The notes beneath the pieces are model-generated. The model was not told where the DNA came from. It ran no database searches and saw nothing but the letters and a program-made list of their open reading frames with translations. 6,211 nt of DNA from the NCBI GenBank assembly GCA_018666235.1, contig JABJAB010000013.1, positions 1 to 6,211 on the forward strand, given 5' to 3'. The first letter of the stretch is position 1. Each line of letters begins with the position of its first letter. The DNA comes from Ilumatobacter sp. (GTDB lineage Bacteria; Actinomycetota; Acidimicrobiia; Acidimicrobiales; Ilumatobacteraceae). The position numbers were made by a program, and so were the translations under genes. Positions 1 through 5,380 of this stretch are shown piece by piece.

Positions 1-76
1 GGTGGGCATGACGGGACTCGAACCCGGGACCTCTACCGTGTCATGGTAGCGCTCTAACCAACTGAGCTACACGCCC
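1..76 (-). tRNA. tRNA-Val (anticodon GAC)
   Basis: Read on the minus strand, this folds as a full cloverleaf. The acceptor GGGCGTG pairs with CATGCCC (one G-U pair). The D arm is GCTC/GAGC, the anticodon stem is CTACC/GGTAG, and the T loop is TTCGAGT. The seven-base anticodon loop ATGACAC places GAC at positions 34-36, so it decodes the valine codons GUC and GUU. The 3' end reads discriminator A then CC at the window edge; the final A of an encoded CCA would lie just outside. The outermost T-stem pair (49-65) is a C-U mismatch, which is slightly unusual. Variable loop is AGGTC, a normal class I tRNA. Confidence 0.95.
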
Positions 77-88
77 GTAGCGGACGAC

Positions 89-94
89 AGAATA
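89..94 (-). promoter_or_regulatory. Possible -10 box of the tRNA-Val gene
   Basis: On the minus strand the hexamer TATTCT (4 of 6 matches to TATAAT) ends 12 nt before the mature tRNA 5' end. That would put transcription start about 5 nt upstream of the tRNA, leaving a short leader for RNase P. No convincing -35 hexamer is seen 16-18 nt further upstream. The spacing is the main support. Confidence 0.35.
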
Positions 95-157
95 CCACTT
101 ACACACCCGCTCCCCACCCGGGCTGCCAGCTTTCGATTCGGGACTGTGGAACGGCGC

Positions 158-163
158 TACGTT
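158..163 (+). promoter_or_regulatory. Possible -10 box for a leaderless DoxX-family transcript
   Basis: TACGTT matches the actinobacterial TANNNT pattern and sits exactly 7 nt before the GTG start codon at 171, the spacing typical of leaderless transcripts. The absence of a proper Shine-Dalgarno sequence before this GTG agrees with that. No clear -35 element is visible. Confidence 0.35.
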
Positions 164-170
164 CGAGATC

Positions 171-683
171 GTGACCGAATTCGACCTTGCCCTCACCATT
201 CTTCGCCTTGCCGCTGGCCTCACCTTGGCAGCACACGGCGTCAACAAGATCAAAGGTGGGCTTGACGGTGTGGCCGGATGGTTCGACAGCATGGGGATGC
301 GTCCAGGAAAGATCCACGCCCGATTCGCTGCATTCGGAGAGGTACTCGCCGGCCTGTTTCTCGCTGCCGGCCTCCTCACGACATTTGCCTGCTTGGGCTT
401 CGTGGGGCTGATGACCGTTGCCGCGGTCACCGTGCACGTGGAGAAGGGTTTCTTCATCCTCGATGAGGGTTGGGAGTACGTGTTCATCCTCAGTGTGATT
501 GCCATCACGATTGCCCTACTCGGGCCAGGCGGCTGGTCCCTCGACGCTGCGGTCGGCATCGACGACGACCTCGACGGCTTTGTCGGCTTGGCAATCGCTG
601 GTGGCGGCGGGCTTGTGGCGGCGGCCGGGTTGCTCGCTGCGTTCTACCGGCCGCCGAAGGCCAACACGGAGACCGACGCCTGA
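171..683 (+). CDS. DoxX family integral membrane protein
   Basis: A 170-residue hydrophobic protein of the DoxX family, small multi-helix proteins of the cytoplasmic membrane; some members are linked to redox or thiol stress, but the substrate is generally unknown. The N-terminus (LALTILRLAAGLTLAAHGVNKI) is the typical first helix with its conserved R and HG-K region. Further membrane segments lie near residues 50-70, 74-91 and 103-118. A glycine/alanine-rich segment at 137-158 looks like an additional fifth helix, followed by a short polar tail. GTG at 171 is chosen because it starts directly before helix 1 and sits 7 nt after TACGTT. It is divergent from the tRNA gene and its stop is 3 bp from the hemW stop on the other strand. 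The family call is firm; the physiological role cannot be inferred from context. Confidence 0.82.
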   Translation: MTEFDLALTILRLAAGLTLAAHGVNKIKGGLDGVAGWFDSMGMRPGKIHARFAAFGEVLAGLFLAAGLLTTFACLGFVGLMTVAAVTVHVEKGFFILDEGWEYVFILSVIAITIALLGPGGWSLDAAVGIDDDLDGFVGLAIAGGGGLVAAAGLLAAFYRPPKANTETDA

Positions 684-686
684 CGC

Positions 687-1760
687 TCAGTCGCGCAGGC
701 GAACCGAAATGTCGTTCGCCATCAGCCGACCAGAGCGGGTGAGCACCACACGCTCGGGTTCCGTCGGATGCTCGACGACCATGTCACCCACCAATTCCAG
801 CGTTGCCTCGTCGAAGGCTGATCGCTCGACACCGTCGCGCGTGCGCAACGTCAACTGCTGGCCCTCGGATCGACGTTGATTGACATCGAGCGTCTCCGAC
901 GAAGCCTCGACCGAGACACCGGCATTCACCGCGTCGATGTAACGGTCGGGGGTGCGGATGTTCCACCACCGACGACCGTCGGCGTGTGAGTGCGCAGCAC
1001 ACCCAAAGCCGCGATAGTTCTGCTGACGCCAGTACAGAAAGTTGTGCCGCGACTCATGTCCGGGCACAGCCCAGTTCGACACCTCATAGTTGGCAAGGCC
1101 AGCCGCTGTCAGCTGTTCGTCGACGAATTCGTATTTGTCCGCTTGATCGTCGTCATCGGGGTGGCGATCCGGCTGAGCCGCAAGCGGGGTTCCGGCCTCG
1201 ACCGTCAGCCCATACGCCGACACGTGAGGCGGGTCGAGCGCCAGCGCACCAGCGACCGTGTCTTGCCAGTCGACCATCGACTCGCCGGCCGCTCCGTAGA
1301 TCAGGTCGAGATTGAATGTGGGCACGCCAACATCCCGAATCGCCTCGACCGACCGAGCGACGTTGTCTCGATCGTGAGTCCGCCCGAGAGCGGTCAACAC
1401 GTGTGCGGACATCGATTGCACGCCGACACTCACTCGGTTCACTCCCCCATCGACAAACGAGCGCAGCATGGCCACGTCGACATCATCGGGGTTGCACTCG
1501 ACGGTCACTTCTGCGTCGGGTGAGCGCGGGATCGACCCGATGACATCCGCGAGGTCATCGGGCGGCACCAGCGTCGGAGTCCCACCGCCGACAAAGATCG
1601 TGTCAGCGACCGGCATGCCCCCTTCAACGGCACGGCCGATCTCACGGCGCAGCGCCGCGAGATACGCATCAATGAGGTGGTGCCGATCGGTCCAGGTCGC
1701 AAACGCGCAGTAGTCGCATTTCGATGAGCAGAACGGAATGTGGAGATAGACGCCAAACAT
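687..1760 (-). CDS. hemW: Haem chaperone HemW (radical SAM protein)
   Basis: A 357-residue protein close to the usual family size. The radical SAM motif C11-X3-C15-X2-C18 followed by A-F marks it as HemW; true oxygen-independent coproporphyrinogen oxidase (HemN) has CX3CX2CXC, so the old annotation 'coproporphyrinogen III oxidase' is unlikely. Other family motifs are VGGGTPT (57-63, SAM binding), ECNP (88-91), GVQS (113-116), NLDLIYG (150-156) and YEVSNWA (225-231). HNFLYW (239-244) fits the HNxxYW signature characteristic of HemW. The C-terminal ~75 residues match the HemN C-terminal domain. HemW inserts haem into respiratory proteins and binds a [4Fe-4S] cluster. ATG at 1760 is the first possible start: an in-frame stop lies nine codons upstream. 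No Shine-Dalgarno is evident. It is the last gene of the minus-strand array, 70 nt after the BldD-like gene. Confidence 0.93.
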   Translation of the reverse strand: MFGVYLHIPFCSSKCDYCAFATWTDRHHLIDAYLAALRREIGRAVEGGMPVADTIFVGGGTPTLVPPDDLADVIGSIPRSPDAEVTVECNPDDVDVAMLRSFVDGGVNRVSVGVQSMSAHVLTALGRTHDRDNVARSVEAIRDVGVPTFNLDLIYGAAGESMVDWQDTVAGALALDPPHVSAYGLTVEAGTPLAAQPDRHPDDDDQADKYEFVDEQLTAAGLANYEVSNWAVPGHESRHNFLYWRQQNYRGFGCAAHSHADGRRWWNIRTPDRYIDAVNAGVSVEASSETLDVNQRRSEGQQLTLRTRDGVERSAFDEATLELVGDMVVEHPTEPERVVLTRSGRLMANDISVRLRD

Positions 1761-1780
1761 CAGCGTTCTTGGTGCCCCAT
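1760..1780 (-). other. Possible six-codon leader ORF overlapping the hemW start
   Basis: On the minus strand an ATG at 1780 opens a six-codon frame (MGHQER) whose TGA shares its last base with the hemW ATG (TGATG). The sequence TACCCT (1787-1792) lies 6 nt before this ATG, which would suit leaderless transcription starting at the ATG itself. Translation would then be handed to hemW by termination-reinitiation, explaining why hemW lacks a ribosome binding site. This is inference; a chance small ORF is quite possible. Confidence 0.25.
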
Positions 1781-1786
1781 GAGATC

Positions 1787-1792
1787 AGGGTA
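1787..1792 (-). promoter_or_regulatory. Possible -10 box for hemW
   Basis: TACCCT on the minus strand fits TANNNT and is 6 nt before an ATG at 1780, a leaderless arrangement. It lies in the 70-nt gap between the BldD-like gene and hemW, so hemW could be transcribed independently. No -35 hexamer is recognisable. Confidence 0.25.
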
Positions 1793-1830
1793 CGCCGAGG
1801 CCGGGCGAGCGGCGCCGGCTCGACGCGCGA

Positions 1831-2340
1831 TCAGACCGGCCTGAAGAGCAAGTCGAGCGCCGCGAGGCGGTCTCCCACCTGGTCGACCGGCACATCAAGC
1901 ATCGCCGCAATAGCGCGTGTGTCGTCGCCGCGAACCGTGATGACCCGGCCGTTGAAGTCTTGACGCTGCACCTGGATGAGACGGAGGTACCGCGCCAGCA
2001 TCTCGAAGGGCGATCCGCTCAACTGCACAAGCTTCGACACATCAATAGCCAGCCTCTTATTGGTTGGCGAATCGATGGCCGCCGCCTCAAAACCGGTCGC
2101 TTCCCGCGGGAGCAACTGCTCGATCGGCACGTTGTAGAACTGGGCCAGCCGATCGAGGCGCGGGACCGACAACGCCCGCTCGCCACGTTCGTAAGCGCCC
2201 AAGACAGAGGCCTTGAATTCTTGCGTCGACTGAGCTTCGACTTCCTGCAGCGACAGCCGCTTTTGCTTACGGATCACTCGCAGCCGCTCGCCCACCTGTT
2301 GACTGTACGCCGAGGGAGCATCGTCGTCGAGAATCACCAT
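1831..2340 (-). CDS. BldD-like XRE family transcriptional regulator
   Basis: A 169-residue protein, almost the length of Streptomyces BldD (167). Residues about 14-78 form an XRE/cro-type helix-turn-helix with the BldD-like stretch SVLGAYERGERALSVPRL (45-62), then FYNVPIEQLLP. Residues about 97-166 match the BldD C-terminal domain (LAIDVSKLVQL, RYLRLIQVQRQDFNGRVITVR, DD). In BldD that domain binds c-di-GMP through RGD-X8-RQDD; here the equivalent is RQD(126-128)-X8-RGDD(137-140), keeping R, D, R, D and D but exchanging G and Q. BldD is a dimeric repressor of developmental genes controlled by c-di-GMP. DNA binding is a safe call; c-di-GMP control here is inference. ATG 2340 is preceded by GAGG about 10 nt upstream. 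The gene lies 98 nt after rsmE and 70 nt before hemW. Confidence 0.85.
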   Translation of the reverse strand: MVILDDDAPSAYSQQVGERLRVIRKQKRLSLQEVEAQSTQEFKASVLGAYERGERALSVPRLDRLAQFYNVPIEQLLPREATGFEAAAIDSPTNKRLAIDVSKLVQLSGSPFEMLARYLRLIQVQRQDFNGRVITVRGDDTRAIAAMLDVPVDQVGDRLAALDLLFRPV

Positions 2341-2390
2341 GAAAAATCAGCCTCGCAGCAGTCGTGCCCGCCACTAAACCGCGGAGCGTG

Positions 2391-2418
2391 TTGATCTGGT
2401 CACCTAATTCTAGATCAA
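2391..2418. repeat. Inverted repeat upstream of the BldD-like gene, candidate operator
   Basis: A perfect 7-bp inverted repeat, TTGATCT (2391-2397) and AGATCAA (2412-2418), with 14 nt between the arms. It is in the 98-bp gap between rsmE and the BldD-like gene, 51-78 nt upstream of the latter's ATG. The arms are AT-rich compared with the surroundings, and a good -10 hexamer overlaps the upstream arm. This layout suits a repressor operator, possibly for the neighbouring regulator itself. There is no T-tract, so a terminator is unlikely. It does not closely match the known Streptomyces BldD box. Confidence 0.45.
2407..2412 (-). promoter_or_regulatory. Probable -10 box for the BldD-like gene
   Basis: On the minus strand TAGAAT matches TATAAT at 5 of 6 positions, in a locally AT-rich patch of otherwise GC-rich DNA. 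Transcription starting near 2400 would give a 5' leader of about 60 nt containing the GAGG ribosome binding site. No strong -35 element is seen at 16-18 nt. It overlaps the inverted repeat at 2391-2418. Confidence 0.45.
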
Positions 2419-2438
2419 ATCGGAGCCGAACCCACGCT

Positions 2439-3140
2439 TCAGCGGGAGTTCGACACACAGAGAGTGGCCGCCACGAGGACTGCCGTTTCGGTGCGCAGAA
2501 CGTTGTGACCCAGTTGGACCTGGGCGGTGGCAATGGCGAGTTCGCTCGGCGACCACCCGCCCTCCGGGCCGACCGAGATGAACGTGTCACCAACTGCGAT
2601 ATCGCGTCCGCCGGGCTCAGCGACGACCGACGATGCCAGCACATCGAGCGCGGGCACCGGTGGTCGCACCTCGGGCAGCCAGACCCGGCGGCTCTGCCGG
2701 GCTGCCTCGTGTGCGATGCGATTGAGCCGCTCGACCTGCTTCGCTGCGCGCTCGGCCTTCCATCGCACCACCGAACGTTCGGCGTGGAGGAATTGCACGG
2801 TGTCAATGCCAATTTCGACAGCCTTCTGGACCAACCAGTCAACTCGATCGCCCTTCGGAATTGCTGTCGCGATGGTCAGCGGTGGATGCGGTCGCGGTGT
2901 CACCACAACGGGACCGACGGGTTCGAGCGCGAGCGAGCCCCCTGCATGAATCACCCCCGCCAGCCTCCAGCGACCAACTCCATCGCTGACACTGACGCGC
3001 TCGCCCTCGCTCAGCCGCAACACCCGCGTCAGATGGTGTTCCGTATCGCTGTCGAGGACGATCGGGCCATCGATGTCAAGAACGTCACCGGCGACGAAGA
3101 TCTGCGTCGACGCCGACCGACGCTCCTCGTCAACGGTCAT
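2439..3140 (-). CDS. rsmE: 16S rRNA (uracil(1498)-N(3))-methyltransferase RsmE
   Basis: A 233-residue SPOUT-family (trefoil-knot) methyltransferase that uses SAM to methylate N3 of U1498 in 16S rRNA, in the decoding region of the small subunit. The N-terminal ~80 residues form the PUA-like RNA-binding domain (IFVAG, HHLTRVLRLSEGE). The catalytic domain carries the family motifs KGDR (96-99), QKAVEIG (105-111), HAERSVVRW (119-127), EAARQSRR (145-152), VGPEGGW (190-196) and LGHNVLRTETA (210-220), the last two forming the knotted SAM site. ATG 3140 is 12 nt after the dnaJ stop, implying co-transcription; no strong ribosome binding site precedes it, so translational coupling is likely. The dnaJ-rsmE adjacency is common in many bacteria. 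Confidence 0.93.
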   Translation of the reverse strand: MTVDEERRSASTQIFVAGDVLDIDGPIVLDSDTEHHLTRVLRLSEGERVSVSDGVGRWRLAGVIHAGGSLALEPVGPVVVTPRPHPPLTIATAIPKGDRVDWLVQKAVEIGIDTVQFLHAERSVVRWKAERAAKQVERLNRIAHEAARQSRRVWLPEVRPPVPALDVLASSVVAEPGGRDIAVGDTFISVGPEGGWSPSELAIATAQVQLGHNVLRTETAVLVAATLCVSNSR

Positions 3141-3152
3141 GATGTCAACCGA

Positions 3153-4274
3153 TCAAGAAAACGCCGACTTGATTCGCGAGAACAAGCCCTCTTTGCCGTT
3201 GCCGACAACTTCGCCCCGCCCCTCGGCGTACGAGGTCAGCAAAGCAACTTCGTCATCGGTCAGCTTCGTGGGCACATCGACGCGGATGCGCGCGATCAGG
3301 TCGCCACGCCCGCGGCCGTGAAGGTGCGGAACGCCGCGTTGGCGCAGCACAAACTCCCGGCCCGACTGTGTGCCTGCAGGAACAACCAGGGCTTCATCGC
3401 CGTCAAGCGTTTCGAGAGTGAGCGACGTGCCGAGCGAGGCCTGCGCAATCGAGATACCGACGTCGGTGACAAGATCGTTCCCATCGCGCTCGTACCGCTC
3501 GTGCGGTGCCACTCGCAGATGCACATAGAGATCCCCGTTGCCGCCGCGGCGCGGCCCCGCTGCCCCACGCCCGGTCAGCCGCAGCGTGGACCCGGTGTCG
3601 ACGCCCGCGGGGACATCGACCTGATACGTCTTGTCGACGGTGACACGACCTTGGCCACGACATGCTGAGCAGGGAGTGGCGATGACTTCGCCCATGCCGC
3701 CACACCGGCCACACGGGCTTGCGGTGACCATCTGACCAAGCAGGCTCTGACGCACGCGCTGCACTTGTCCCGAACCGCCGCAGTCGCTGCAGCTGACCGG
3801 CTTGGTTCCCTCGCCCGCACCGCTGCCATCGCAGTCGTCGCACCGAACCGGCAGTTTCAAGTCGACGCTGACTTGGTCGCCGAACACCGCTTGCTCCAGC
3901 GTCAGGTCAGCGACAATCTCAAGGTCTTGGCCGCGTGGCGGTCCACTCGGACCACGCTGGCGAGCACCCCCGCCGCCGCTGAAGAACGCGTCGAAGATGT
4001 CGCCAAGACCGCCGCCGAACATGTCCTCGCCCGACTGGCCCCCGCCGGAGCCGCCGCCGACACCGGCTTCGCCGAACTGGTCGTAGCGCTGACGCTGCTG
4101 GTCGTCGGAGAGCACCTGATAGGCACGAGCGACTTCTTTGAACTGCGCTTCTGCTTCCGCATCGTCCGGATTCGCGTCGGGATGAAGCTCGCGGGCGCGT
4201 TTTCGGTATGCCTTCTTGATTTCGTCCGCGCTCGCGCCGCGCGAAACACCCAAGAGTTCGTAGAAGTCAGCCAT
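3153..4274 (-). CDS. dnaJ: Chaperone protein DnaJ (DnaJ2 type, Hsp40)
   Basis: A 373-residue type I Hsp40, the co-chaperone that delivers unfolded clients to DnaK and stimulates its ATPase. Residues 1-68 are the J domain with the essential HPD at 31-33. A Gly/Phe-rich linker follows (about 71-105). The zinc-binding domain has four CXXCXGXG-type repeats at 145-152, 162-169, 188-195 and 202-209, all eight cysteines present. The two C-terminal substrate-binding domains run to about 335, and the tail ends GLFSRIKSAFS. The position directly after hrcA marks it as the actinobacterial DnaJ2 paralogue, as opposed to the one in the dnaK operon. ATG 4274 begins the canonical J domain and is preceded by TAGGGCG. 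It is 65 nt downstream of hrcA and 12 nt upstream of rsmE. Probably heat-inducible through HrcA, although no operator was found here. Confidence 0.96.
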   Translation of the reverse strand: MADFYELLGVSRGASADEIKKAYRKRARELHPDANPDDAEAEAQFKEVARAYQVLSDDQQRQRYDQFGEAGVGGGSGGGQSGEDMFGGGLGDIFDAFFSGGGGARQRGPSGPPRGQDLEIVADLTLEQAVFGDQVSVDLKLPVRCDDCDGSGAGEGTKPVSCSDCGGSGQVQRVRQSLLGQMVTASPCGRCGGMGEVIATPCSACRGQGRVTVDKTYQVDVPAGVDTGSTLRLTGRGAAGPRRGGNGDLYVHLRVAPHERYERDGNDLVTDVGISIAQASLGTSLTLETLDGDEALVVPAGTQSGREFVLRQRGVPHLHGRGRGDLIARIRVDVPTKLTDDEVALLTSYAEGRGEVVGNGKEGLFSRIKSAFS

Positions 4275-4312
4275 GACGCCCTACATGATGCCGTGAAAAG
4301 TGCGGTGCGAGA

Positions 4313-4334
4313 CGGTCGGACTGGTGGCCGACCG
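4313..4334 (-). other. Hairpin in the hrcA-dnaJ gap
   Basis: On the minus strand CGGTCGG and CCGACCG form a perfect 7-bp GC-rich stem around an 8-nt loop, starting 5 nt after the hrcA stop codon. There is no adjacent U-tract (a short CTTTTC comes about 10 nt later), so a classic rho-independent terminator is not well supported. It could partly attenuate transcription or protect mRNA ends, uncoupling dnaJ-rsmE levels from hrcA. Confidence 0.45.
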
Positions 4335-4339
4335 AGACA

Positions 4340-5347
4340 TCAGCCCTCTTCGATGCGGTGACCGAGCTGTTCGCTGACGACTTCGACCGTGGCAAGCGCC
4401 TGGGGATAGTTCATCCTGGTCGGCCCGAGCACACCGACTGAACCCAGGTGCTCACCGTCGACCACAACCGGTGCGACCACGACCGAGCAGGCCGACAGCG
4501 GCTCAACTCCGTGCTCGAGCCCAATGGCAACCGACATACCGCGGCCAACAATGTCACTGACGAGCGAGACCACGACGAACTGCTGCTCCAGGGTGTGCAG
4601 TACCGACCTGACGACCTCAACCGCATCGAACGCGTCGGCCACGGCAGACACACCACCGGTAAACACCTGATCGCCCGCACCCAGTTGCAAGAGCCCTTGC
4701 AGGCCGGCCTGGGTCAGCCGATCGACCGATGCATCGCTGGTTGGGCTGACCTGCGTCACCGCGCCGAGCACCGAGCCCGACAGTCCTGCTGACAAGTGAG
4801 CCGACGCCGTAGCGAGGCAAACATCGTCGTCGAGTTCGTCAATCTCAATACTGACGTTCTCGACCGTGCCATTGGCGAACACGGCGACGACGGTCGCCAT
4901 CGTCGATGACAGCGAGACAATCTGGACACGGCGAATCGGGATGGCTTCCGCCTTCGGGCCAACGACGACCGCGGCGTTGTTCGTCAGTTCGGCGAGCAGA
5001 TTCGACGTCTGGTGCAGCATCTCTTCGAGCCGACCGTGGGCTGCGGAGAAGAAGTCACCGACCTGGCGGGTCGTGGCTTTGTCGAGGCGGCCAGGCGTTG
5101 TGAGATGGTCGACGTAGTACCGGTACCCCTTGTCGGTCGGGACGCGGCCCGCCGAGGTGTGCGGCTGCACCAAAAAACCTTCGGACTCAAGATGGCTCAT
5201 CTCACTGCGCACGGTCGCCGAGGAGACCTGAATGTTTCGCGCTGCAGCGATATGCGTCGATCCGACCGGCTGCGCGGTGGCGATGTACTCCTGGATCACC
5301 GCGCTGAGAATGGCGGTCTTGCGATCGTCCAACATTGTGGAGGTCAT
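4340..5347 (-). CDS. hrcA: Heat-inducible transcription repressor HrcA
   Basis: A 335-residue protein of normal HrcA length. The N-terminal winged helix (about residues 6-80) contains the signature SSATVRSEMSHLESEGFL (42-59) followed by HTSAGRVPTDKGYRYYVD (63-80). The middle and C-terminal dimerisation and GAF-like regions end with the family motif GVLGPTRMNYPQA (305-317). HrcA represses groE and dnaK-type genes by binding the CIRCE inverted repeat and depends on GroEL for activity. It heads the hrcA-dnaJ-rsmE transcript and lies 33 nt after the photolyase gene. Two starts are possible: ATG 5347, directly abutting AGTAGG, and ATG 5335, which gives the family-typical start MLDDRKTAIL and has AGTAGGA about 11 nt upstream. 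The second may be the true one. No CIRCE was found upstream. Confidence 0.95.
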   Translation of the reverse strand: MTSTMLDDRKTAILSAVIQEYIATAQPVGSTHIAAARNIQVSSATVRSEMSHLESEGFLVQPHTSAGRVPTDKGYRYYVDHLTTPGRLDKATTRQVGDFFSAAHGRLEEMLHQTSNLLAELTNNAAVVVGPKAEAIPIRRVQIVSLSSTMATVVAVFANGTVENVSIEIDELDDDVCLATASAHLSAGLSGSVLGAVTQVSPTSDASVDRLTQAGLQGLLQLGAGDQVFTGGVSAVADAFDAVEVVRSVLHTLEQQFVVVSLVSDIVGRGMSVAIGLEHGVEPLSACSVVVAPVVVDGEHLGSVGVLGPTRMNYPQALATVEVVSEQLGHRIEEG

Positions 5348-5358
5348 CCTACTTCGCC

Positions 5359-5379
5359 CGCCGATGAGCCAGATCGGCG
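5359..5379 (-). other. Hairpin between photolyase and hrcA
   Basis: On the minus strand CGCCGAT and ATCGGCG form a perfect 7-bp stem around a 7-nt loop, starting one base after the photolyase stop and ending 11 nt before hrcA ATG 5347. It fills most of the 33-nt gap. It is followed by GGGCGAAG with no T-tract, so it is not a standard terminator; an operator or a translation-modulating structure near the hrcA ribosome binding site is equally possible. Confidence 0.4.
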
Positions 5380-5380
5380 C

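Noticed and set aside
41..559. A 172-codon minus-strand frame opposite the DoxX gene
   Set aside because: It runs antisense to a clear membrane protein, and part of it overlaps the tRNA-Val region; its composition is shadow-like.
988..993. GAGTGC, half of a CIRCE-like operator
   Set aside because: Isolated inside the hemW coding region, with no matching GCACTC half at the required 9-nt spacing.
687..1760. Annotation as coproporphyrinogen III dehydrogenase (HemN)
   Set aside because: It has CX3CX2C followed by A-F rather than HemN's CX3CX2CXC, and carries the HNxxYW motif typical of HemW.
1797..1827. GC-rich dyad in the gap before hemW (GCCGG-N10-CCGGC, 1800s)
   Set aside because: Only about 5 bp of stem with a 10-nt loop and no T-tract; expected by chance in such GC-rich DNA, so not called as a terminator.
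2364..3668. A 434-codon open frame on the plus strand opposite rsmE and dnaJ
   Set aside because: Its length is a by-product of high GC in the opposite genes, which match well-known families at every motif. The translation has no recognisable domain and a biased Arg/Pro/Ala composition.
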